Positions 34,742 through 46,700 of a stretch of 64,000 nucleotides of DNA are shown piece by piece (position 1 is the stretch's first letter; each line of letters begins with the position of its first letter). Made by a program: the position numbers and the translations under genes. The notes below the pieces were generated by a model, which did not search any database, was not told the DNA's origin, and saw only the letters and a list, made by a program, of their open reading frames with translations. This DNA comes from an uncultured Saprospiraceae bacterium (GTDB taxonomy: Bacteria > Bacteroidota > Bacteroidia > Chitinophagales > Saprospiraceae), in the NCBI GenBank assembly GCA_937928405.1, contig CALFWZ010000016.1:1-64000 (forward strand). Reading direction: 5' to 3'.

Positions 34742-37700
34742 TTAAGTGAGTAAATTGACCTTTTGAATACAATAAGAAGCTAAGTCTGGTAAACCTTTTT
34801 CATCTAAAATTCCAAAGTGACTTGTATTCATCGAATGCTTTAGAAAAGTGCCCTTTGTTAAATCTTCCCAGCCTTTCATTTTTGCGACTGCTTCCACCAC
34901 AATTATTGGTGCTTTCACGGTTTTTTTCTTAAAATGGAATTGGTTTTTGACACCCAGATAATAAGCAACCAACTCTTCCAGTCGCTCCTCATCTTCTAAA
35001 TCCAAACCTATTTGCCCTAAATGTTCTTTCAATAAATGTGAGACAACACCGGGATCAATTGGTGTACTACTCGTTGAATTCTGTGGAGCTTCGCTATCTA
35101 ATAAAACAACCCTACAAGGTATTCCTTCTGCCTCCAGTAATACGGTCAATTCAAATGCAATTATTGCTCCCATTGAATAACCGAACAAGGTAATCTCATC
35201 TTTCGAATTTTGGATTTCTTGTTTTATTTTTTTTAAATAAGATGCTACTATATCATTTATACCGTTATAATACTGCTCTCCTTTATTGAATCCTCTGTAT
35301 TCAAATCCAAAGCAGTTTATATTCATTGTCTCCAGAATTTTGGCTAAGCTCAAATAAACAAGCGGTGTACCAAGTACGGGTGGAACCATGAACATATTAT
35401 GTTGACCTATATTAATTGAATTCAAAGCAATTGGTCTAGTTTTTTTATTTGCAAATGATCCAGTAGAAATTTGGTGTATCCTTTTCGCCAATTCTGCAAT
35501 AGTAGGTGCTTCAAAGATGGCTTTCATTTCTAAAGCTCTCTCAACTTTTTTGGCCACTATTGTAATCAATCGCATGGCTAAAAGAGAATGTCCTCCAATT
35601 GCGAAAAAATTGTCATAGATACTAATCTTTTCAAGCCCCAATAAATCACACCAAATTTCAACCAACGCTGATTCTAATTCGTTGCGAGGAGCAACATATT
35701 CGTGCGTCAGGATCGCTTCTTTATTAGGATCGGGAAGTGCCTTTTTATCAATTTTACCATTTGGCGTCATCGGAAATTCATCTACCTCAATATAAACGGA
35801 GGGCAACATGTAGGCCGGTAATTGGGCTTTGAGTGCCTCGAGCATTTTTGCTTTATCTAGGGTACTTTCTCGTTCTGTTAAGAGGTAAGCGACAAGTCGA
35901 TTGCTGCCGGTTTTATCTTCCCGAGCTATGACAATTGCTTGTTTGATATTTTCCTGTTGTTGTATAAAAACCTCAATTTCTCCAGGTTCAATTCTATACC
36001 CTCGAACTTTCACCTGATCGTCTATTCTTCCCAAACATTCAAGGTCACCGTTGGATAACCATTTGGCTAAATCACCAGTTCTATACAAACGCTCTCCGGG
36101 ACGAAAAGGATGAGGTATAAATTTTTCTGCAGTTAAGGCAGGGCGATTGTGATAAGCTCTTGCCAAACCTGCTCCACCAATACATAATTCTCCAGGTACT
36201 CCAAAAGGAACCAACGAATATTGACTCATTTCCTGATGTGTAGTCAAAATATATACTTGTGTATTTGCAATGGGACGTCCAATATTTACTTTTTCTTCTG
36301 CTTTTAATTCTTTAGCAGTAGACCAGATAGTGGTTTCAGTTGGACCATAAAGGTTCCATACTTTTTGATCACTTAGAGCAGTCAATTGATTTTTAAGCGA
36401 TTCTTTAATAGCTTCTCCACCTGAGAGAATTGTCACATTCTCTTGATTTTTCCAACCGAAATCCATCAATAACTGCCAAGTCGCCGGTGTCGCTTGCATG
36501 TGACTAGGCATCTGCTCAGTAATTAATTTTTGTAATGAGTATCCATTTCCGGTGACGGCACTATTAGCAACCATTAAACTTGCTCCTGTGATAAGTGGCA
36601 GATAAAGTTCTAGATAGGCAATATCAAAGCTATAAGTTGTCAAGGCCAATAGGCTGAAATCTTCTTTAAAATTCAGAGTTTCCTGCATTGCGTAAAGGAA
36701 ATTCATCAGTGAGCCATGTTCGATCATTACTCCTTTGGGTTTTCCAGTCGAACCAGAAGTGTAAATAATATAAGCCAATTGCTCTGGTTGCAAAGAAGCT
36801 ATCTTAATGGTGGATTTGCTTTGCAAGGAAATCTGACTTTTTTCGGCATCCAACAAAATGAGCTGTTGAGTTGCATCGAAGGAATCTTGAAATTCTGCTT
36901 GACTAAGTACCCAGGAAGTTTGAGCATCTTCGAGGATGTACTGGATCCGCTCCGACGGGAAACGTGGATCAATTGGAATATAGGCCGCACCGATTTTGAC
37001 AATTGCCAATAGGCTCACAACCATTTCAATGGAGCGATCAAGACAAAGTGCCATGATATCACCATTTTTGACACCCCTTATCATCAAATAATTAGCCAAT
37101 TGATTAGACTGTTCATCAAGCTCTTGGTAACTCAGTTGACGATCTTCAAAAAAGAGGGCAGGATGATTGCTACGACGAATAACTTGTTGACGAAATAGAT
37201 CGATAAAAGTTGTTGAGGTTGGGTAGTCTCGATTCGTTTGATTAAGTATTTCCAATTGCTGCTGCTTTTCTTGAGCACTTAGCAGATCCAGTTGGTAAAT
37301 TGGCGTTTCCGGTTGCCTAATTATTATATTAACTAATTGGATAAAATGCTTACCGATTTGGTCAATTGTTTCTAGTTTAAATAAGTCTGTACAATAATTG
37401 ATGGTAAAGTTAATTTTTCCTTGCCACTCTACTGCGCTGAAAGTCAAGTCAAATTTAGCAACTTGGTAACTATTCGAAAAATGACTATCTGAATCAATTG
37501 ATTCCTTTTCATCATCTTTACTCTTTTCCTGATCTAAGTTTATATGATTGTTTTCATCTAAAAAATTTTGAAGCATAAACATTATCTGAAACAATGGCGT
37601 TCTACTCATATCTCGATCATCAACAATAACATCTACAACTTTTGAAAACGGTGTATCTTGATGACTATAAGCCTCTAAACTAGTTTGTTTGATTTGATAT

Positions 37701-40700
37701 AATAAATTAATGAAAGGCATATCTTCTTCCAACTTACTTCGCAGAACAATTGTATTTGCAAAAAAACCAACTAAGTTCTCCAACTCTTTTTGGCTACGAT
37801 TGGCAATCGGACTACCTACACTCAAGTCTTTTTGTCCAGTGTATTTATACAACAATAGTTTTAACACCGCTAAAAGTGTCATAAACATGGTTGACTCATA
37901 CTGATCACAAAGTTGTTTAAGATTAGTTGTAACTGTTTGTCCGATTATGAATGTTTTGCTATTCCCCTTTTTGCTTTGCACCGAGGGTCGACTATAATCT
38001 AACGGAAAATTCGATATCGGAGCTCCTCCTAATTTTTTCTTCCAATACAATAACTTATTTTCCAGTACCTCTTTAGTCAGGTACTTTGTCTGCCATAGCG
38101 CATAATCTGCATACTGTACGGTCATCTCATCCAAATTCGGTTTCCGATTTGACATAGCAGCATTGTACAATTCTTCCAACTCTATCATCATGATGTCACT
38201 AGACCAGCCATCAGAGGCAATGTGATGAACAACCATAATTAACACGCAACCTTTTTCTTGTAAATCAATTAGCGTTGCTCTGAGCATATAGTCTGATTCC
38301 AATTTGAATGGAAGGTTGATTTTTTCAGAAATCAGCCATTCTAGTTGATCCTTTTCAATACTAGAGGTAGGATTTTCAACGGCTAATTTCCATTTATTTT
38401 TTGGCAGTATATGTTGAAATACCTCTCCATTGTCTTCATAAAAAACAGTTCGCAAAACCTCATGACGATTAACAAATTGGTTCAAAATACTTTCAAGCAT
38501 TTTAATATTTGGTACGATATCATAATATTGAACATATGGAATGTGATAATGCGTACTACCAACTAACTTATCCAAAAACCACAAGCGTTCTTGTGCATAG
38601 GACAATGGAATTTTATCGGGTCGATCTACGATTGCAGTTACTAGTGGAAGTAATGATCCACCAGGAATTTGGTTGATCCTTTTCGCTAATTCTGCAATAG
38701 TAGGCGCTTCAAAGATCGCCTTCATTTCTAAAGTCTTTTCAACTTTTTTGGCAATCATTGAGATCAACCGCATTGCTAAAAGAGAATGTCCGCCAATGGC
38801 GAAAAAATTGTCATAGATACCAATTTTTTCAAGGCCCAGTAATTCACTCCAAATTTCAACCAAATCTGTTTCTAAAGCGTTGCGTGGAGCAACAAAAACT
38901 TTCTCTTTCAAATAAGATAAATCGGGGTCAGGTAATGCCTTCTTGTCAATCTTGCCGTTGGGTGTAAGTGGTAATTCTTGTAAAGGTATAAGTTGTGAAG
39001 GCAACATATAATCTGGCAAATTCAATTGCAATTCTTTCAACAGTTTTTCTTTGTCAAAATCCCCTTCAGAAACAATATAGGCAACCAAAAATTTATTCTC
39101 ATGACCATTACCAACAACTTTGACAACAGCCTGAGAAACAGATTTATCCTCTAATAAAATCGCTTCAATTTCTCCCAGTTCAATTCGATATCCTCTTATT
39201 TTTACTTGCTCATCCTTTCTTCCTAAAAACTCTAATTGTCCATTTGGTTTCCACCTCGCTATATCACCGGTTTTGTAAACTCGTTTTTCAGCTAGTTCGT
39301 CAGACAAATTCGTTAGAAAATGTTTGAGATTGAGCTCTGGTCTTTTAAAATATCCCATTGACAAGTTTTTTCCGCCGATGTAGATTTCACCAGGGACTCC
39401 AACTGGAACAAGTTTTTGATGGTTATCCAGCAGGTAAACCTTCGTATTGCTAATCGGTCCACCAATTAATGGGGTGCTTTGTTTGTCTTTTGAACTAAGT
39501 GAACAATAAGTAGTAACAACTGTATTCTCAGTCGGCCCATAATTATTGACTAGTTCATAATTCAAACCTTCAATATCAATAGATGGAAGGCTATCCCCTC
39601 CTGTTAATAAAAATGCTAATTGATTAATTTTATTTCTTGATTGTTCTACAAAAGCAGGAACAATAGCTGTCGGTAAAAAGCTATGTGTCAAGCGATTGAC
39701 ATAAAAATAATCATATAGCTTTTTAATGGACAAACGGATATCATCGGCTATAACATGAAGTGTTCCTCCTGAAGAAAGGTAAGGCCATATTTCCCAAACT
39801 GAAGCGTCAAAGGCAACCCCTGCGTACATACTAGACCTACTGGCTGAGGTCAAGGCAAATGTCTGAATATGCCAGCTTACAAGGTTGTTCAATGAGGAAT
39901 GCTGTATCATTACCCCCTTGGGTTTTCCTGTTGAACCTGATGTATAAATAATATAAGCCAGCATGTCTGAAGAAACAACTAACCCATTGCCATTTGTTTG
40001 CTCTTCTTCAATATCCGCTCCATCTCGATCCATAAAAACCAATCTTTTTTCTTCAAAAAAATTGAGTTGTTTTTCATATTCAGAATGACTCAAAATTACA
40101 ATCGAATCCGTATCTTCAATAATAAAACGAATCCTTTCTTCTGGGTAGGCTGGATCAATAGGAACATAGGCAGCACCAGCCTTTAAAATCCCCAAGATAG
40201 CAATGATCATATCAATTGACCTGTTTAGAAAAACAGCAACTAAATCACCTTTTTTTACTGATTGCTTATTTAAAAAATTGGCGAGTTGGTTACTCTTTTT
40301 ATCCAGTTCAGAATAAGTCAATTTTTTTATGCCTTCGACGATTGCTTCCTGGTCTGGCACCTTGACAACCATTTCAGCAAAATAATCCAGCACCGTTTTA
40401 TTAAGCGGAAAGTCAATTGCTGTATTATTAAAATCTAATAACAATTGTGTCCTTTCCATTTCGGACAAAATATTCAATTCATTTATTCTAGCTTGTGGTG
40501 TTTCAACGATCGCTTCAAGTATATGGATGAAATGATCCCTCATCCGAAGTATCGTAGATTCTTCAAAGAGATCAACACAATAATTAAGATTAAAGAAAAT
40601 AATTTCTTTGATTCCAACAGCACTAAAAGACAAGTCATATTTGGAAGGCATATAGTCACTCGCTAGATCCAGTAAATTAATCTCAAAATTGGTCGAAGAA

Positions 40701-43700
40701 TTATTTTCATCAACGGAATCCGATTTGGTCTTATTCCCTGCAGTTGCATTATTTTGAAAGGTAAAAGAAACCTGAAACAATGGGCTTCTACTAAAATCTC
40801 GATCTACTTTTAATCGATCCACCACTTTTTCAAACGGTGCATCTTGATGTGCATGTGCGGCAAGCGTAGTTGTTTTGACTTGATCTAATAATTTTGTAAA
40901 AGAAGGGTTACCTTCCAAATTGCTTCGCAGACAAATGGAGTTGATAAAGAAACCAATGAGCAATTCCAACTCTTTTTGACGCCGATTAGCTATTGGACTT
41001 CCTATACAAATATCCGTCTGACCACTATAACGATAGATCAATACTTTAAAGGCTGTCAGCAAAAGAATAAACATAGTTGTGTTTTCTTTTGTTGCCATTT
41101 TTCGCAATTGGACAGATAATTTCTGATCAATAGAAAAACTCAACATTTTACCTTTTGTACTCTGGATACGAGGTCGAGTAAAATCAGTTGGCAGCGTCAA
41201 GGATTGAATATCGCGAAGTTGGTTTTCCCAATAATTCAAATTTCGTTCTAACAAGTCTCCTGAAAGATAATTTCTCTGCCACAATGCAAAATCAACGTAT
41301 TGAATATTTAAAGCAGGTAATAAGGCTTTACGCCCTACCAGTCCAGCCTCGTACAAGTTAAAAAGTTCTTTTTGGAGGATTTCACTAGACCAACCATCAG
41401 TAGAAATATGGTGTATTACCACTAACAGAAAATATTGGTCTTTTGCTAATTTGAAGATTTTTGCACGAAGCATATGATCTTTCCTCAAATCAAATTTTTG
41501 TTCAATATTCCTAGTAACTATTCTCCCTAGATCTTGATGAAAATCATTTCCGATCATTTCTTCGATCTCAAGATGAAACTTATTTTTAGGCAATACTTTT
41601 TGATAAGCTACTTCATCTTCTTCCCAAAGCACCGTCCGCAAAGTTTCATGACGATTGACGAGTTGTTTAAACGCTTCCTTCAAAACAGGTAGATTTAACT
41701 CGGAGTGAATATGTTTGACATACGGTATATGATAATGCGTACTTCCCATTAATTTATCAATAAACCAGATGCGTTCTTGCGCATAGGACAAAGGAATCTT
41801 TTCAGGACGCTCTGGCACTGAAATAACTGCCGGAAGTAATTCTCCACTAGGCACCTGGTTTATCTTTTTAGCTAATTCGGCAATGGTAGGTGCTTCGAAT
41901 ATGGCCTTCATTTCTAAAGTTTTTTCAACTTTTTTAGAAATCATAGTTATCAGTCGAATAGCTAAAAGAGAATGACCGCCAATAGCGAAAAAATTGTCAT
42001 AGATACCAATTTTTTCAAGCCCCAATAATTCACTCCAAACTTCAACCAAGTTTATTTCCAAGTCGTTACGAGGAGCAACATATTCAAGACTTAGCATCGC
42101 TTCTTGGTTTGGATCAGGAAGTGCCTTTTTATCAATTTTACCATTTGGCGTCATAGGAAATTCATCCACCTCAAGATAAATGGAAGGTAACATATAAGCA
42201 GGTAATTGGGCTTTAAGTGCCCACAGCATTGCTTCTTTATCAAGCGTGCTTTCTGGTTCTTTTAAGAGATAAGCAACGAGTCGATTTCCACCTATCTTAT
42301 CTTCCCGAGCTACGACAATAGCTTGTTTGATGTTTTTTTGTTGCTGTATAAAAACCTCAATTTCTCCAGGTTCAATTCGGTAACCTCGAACTTTCACCTG
42401 ATCATCTATTCTACCCAAACATTCAAGATCTCCATTGGGTAACCATCTGGCTAAATCACCAGTTCTATACAAACGTTCTCCTGGACGAAAAGGATGAGAT
42501 ACAAATTTTTCAGCCGTTAAATCAGGGCGGTTGAGATAAGCCTTTGCCAAACCGGCGCCTCCAATACATAATTCTCCAGCTACTCCAAAAGGAACCAACA
42601 AAAATTGACTCATTTCTTGATGTGTATCCAAAATATAAACTTGTGTGTTGGCGATAGGTCGACCAATATTTACTTTTTCTTCTCGTTTTAAATCTTTAGC
42701 AGTGGACCAAATAGTGGTTTCGGTTGGACCATAAAGATTCCATACCTTTTGATTGCTCAACGCAGTCAATTGGTTTTTGAGCGATTCTTTCATAGCTTCT
42801 CCACCTGAGAGAATTGTCACGCTCTCCTGATTTTTCCAACCAGAATCCATCAATAATTGCCAAGTTGCGGGTGTGGCTTGCATATGACTGGGCAACTGCT
42901 CAGCAATTAATTTTTGTAAAGAGAATCCATCTCCAGACACCTCACTATTCGCAACCACCAGGCTAGCCCCTGTCATTAGTGGAAGAAAGAGTTCTAGGTA
43001 AGCAATATCAAAGCTGTATGTTGTCAAGGCCAATAAACTGAACCCTTCTGTAAAATCCAAGGTCTCCTGCATAGCGTAGAGAAAATTCATCAATGAGCCA
43101 TGCTGGATCATCACTCCTTTGGGGTTTCCAGTTGATCCTGAAGTGTAAATAATATATACTAGCTGCGCTGGTTCTACAACTACCTTAATGGCAGATTTGC
43201 TTTCTAAAGCAATCTGATTTTTCACCTCATCCAATAAAATCATCTGTTCGGATGACTTGAAGGAGCTTTGAAATTTTGCTTGACTAAGTACCCAGGAAGT
43301 TTGAGCATCTTCTATGATATATTGAATCCGATCAGACGGGAAATGTGGATCAATTGGAATATAGGCCCCACCAATTTTCATAATAGCTAAAAGACTGACA
43401 ACCATTTCAATCGATCGATCCAGACCAAGTGCAATGATATCACCATTCTTGACGCCACTCGCCAATAAATAATTAGCCAATTGGTTAGACTGCTCATCAA
43501 GTTCTTGGTAACTTAACTGACGGTCTTCAAAATAGAGGGCAGGATGGTTACTTCGACGAATAACTTTTTGACGAAATAGGTCAATAAAAGTTGTTGAGTT
43601 AGGATAGTCTCGATTCGTTTGATTAAGCGTTTCTAATTGGTGCTGTTTTTCTTGAACATTTAGGAAATCCAGTTGATAAATTGGCGTTTCAGGTTGCCTA

Positions 43701-46700
43701 ATAATAGCATCAACTAATTGTATGAAATGTTTACCGATCCGATCAATCGTTTCCGATTTAAACAAATCTGTACAATAATTAATGGTCAGTTTAATTTTCC
43801 CTTTCCATTCTACCGCGCTAAAGGTCAAGTCAAATTTTGCTGCTTGGTAACTATCGGATAATTGAATATCTGAATCCATAGATTCTATTTCAACCTCCCT
43901 ACTCTTTTCTTGATCTACTTTTTTAGAAGTATTTTCATCTAAAAAATTTTGAAGCATAAACATTACCTGAAATAATGGTGTCCTACTCATATCTCGATCA
44001 TCGACAATAGCATCTACCACTTTTGCGAAGGGAGTGTCCTGATGACTGTAGGCCTCTAAACTAGTTTGTTTGACTTGGTCTAATAACTTTGTAAAAGGCA
44101 TCCCTTCTTCTAGCTTACTGCGCAAGACAATTGTATTTGCAAAAAAACCAATTAAATCCTCCAATTCTTTTTGGCTCCGATTCGCAATTGGGCTACCAAC
44201 ACTCAAGTCTCTTTGTCCAGTGTATTTATACAACAATAATTTTAGAACAGCTAAAAGCATCATGAACATTGTTGTATTATACTGATTACAAAGTTGTTTT
44301 AGATTATCTGTAACCGTTTGTCTAATTTCGAATGTTCTGCTATTTCCTTTTTTGCTTTGTACCGAAGGCCGATGATAATCCAACGGAAAATTCAAGGTAG
44401 GAGCTCCTCCTAATTTTTTCTTCCAATACAACAACTTATCCTCCATTACATCAGGAGTCAGATGCTTAGTCTGCCAAAGTGCATAATCCGCATATTGAAT
44501 AGTCATTTCTCTCAAATTCGGTTTTCGATTTGACACTGCAGCATTATACAATTCGTCTAATTCACCCATCATGATGTCACTAGACCAACCATCAGATGCA
44601 ATATGGTGAACCACCAAAATCAAAACACCACCATTTTCTTCTAAATCAATTAACGTCGCTCTGAACATATAGTCTGATTCCAAATTGAAGGGATGGTTCA
44701 CTTTTTCAGAGATGAGTAATTCCAACTGATCTTTTTCAATTTTAGAGGTGGGTTTTTCAATTGCTAATGTCCATTTATTTTTTGGCAAAATTTCTTGAAA
44801 AACTGCTCCATTTTCTTCATAAAAAACAGTTCGCAATACCTCATGACGATTGACAAGTTTATTCAAAACACTTTCTAAGACTTCAATTTTTGGTATTACA
44901 CTATAGTGATGAACATATGGCATATGATAATGAGTACTCCCAACCAGTTTATCCATAAACCATAAACGTTCTTGCGCATAGGACAACGGAATTTTATCTG
45001 GACGAATACTGCCTACTTCTATTCTAGGTAGCGTAGTATTTACCGTCTTGGTCTTTAACAAAAGAGATAATTCTGCGATGGTTGGAGCTGAAAAAATATC
45101 CTTAACATTAAGGTGTAAATTCATTGCATCATTGACCGTAGCTATTAGTCGCATCCCCAACAATGAATGTCCGCCAAGGCTGAAAAAATTGTCCGTTACA
45201 CCTACCTGATCGACTTTCAATAATTCTTCCCAGATCGAAACAAGTTGGGCTTCTATTTCATTTCTGGCTGCCAAATAAGGTTGATCTGATATGGTAGCCA
45301 CATCCATATTCTTGATCAGATTTCGATCGACCTTTCCATTAGGCGTTAAAGGAAAATCATCTAAAATCAGAAACGTATTTGGGATCATGTAATCAGGAAG
45401 AAGCGTTCTAATATTTTCTTTCAATCTACTTGCAGTAAGTGTTTGACGTTCATTAGCTTCCGCCCTTTGATCCTTTGGGTTGGTTGAATTTATAGAGACA
45501 ACACCAATAAGTTCTTTCTCGCCTGTTTTATTTTTTTTCGTAATGACAATAGCCTCTTTGACCATTGGCTGCTCTTTCAAAATAGTTTCAATTTCTCCCA
45601 ATTCAATTCTAAAGCCTCTAATCTTAACCTGATGATCTCTTCTTCCAATGAATTCTATTTCTCCATTTTCCAACCATCTAACAAGATCACCACTTTTATA
45701 AAGCCTACCTTCTGAAAATGGATTTTGAATGAATTTTTCTTTTGTTAATTCTGGCCTTTGGATATACCCTTTTCCAAGCACGGGTCCCCCGATTAACAAT
45801 TCGCCAGCCACTCCTATCGGTACTAAATTCAAATGCTCATCTGTGATATAAGCTTGTGTAAAATCAATTGGTCTTCCAATATTATTTTGATTGAATTCAT
45901 CAATATCTTCCAACACAACTGCATCAATACTAGTTTCAGTTGGTCCGTAATGGTTATTGATTTGAACTCCGGGCAATACCGTATGAATTTTGTTGACCAA
46001 TTCTCTATCTAGCGATTCTCCTCCTAAACAAATTATTTGAAGGTCGCTTGGAAAATTATTTTTATTAATCCCTGGAAGAATACTTCCTAGAAAACTAGGT
46101 GTACCTTGGAAATTTGTCACTTTACCCGTCTCAAATAATTGAATAATCTTTGATGGTTCATAAATCGTTTCTTCATTTGGAATCACGACTTTACCCCCTT
46201 CAATTAACGGAAGAAATATCTCAAGCAGAGAAACATCAAAAACATAATTGGTTAATAAACAGCTCGTATAATTCTCATCAACGTTCAAGATCTCTATTTC
46301 ACTTTGCATCCGCAATGCTAAGCTTTCATGAGTCACCATTACCCCTTTAGGTTTTCCAGTAGAACCCGATGTGTAGATAATGTATGCCAAGTCAGATTTA
46401 TCCGAATCTCTTAGCATATTGGTAGTTGGTGCTTGTTCTATTTTAGACAGTTGTTCTTCCAAAATTGTCATTTTTCCTTTTTCAATATTCAGGAATTTCT
46501 CAGCAAAAACTGCTTGACTAATAACAGATTTAGCACTTGCATTTTCTACTAGAAAATGAATTCGCCCGATCGGCAAAGTTGGATCAATTGGCAAATAAGC
46601 TGCCCCCGTCTTCAGAATGCCAAGAATTCCGATGATCATTTCAAAAGAACGACTAATACAAATTCCAACTACATCATTTCTGCCAATCCCTTTGTTCTTC

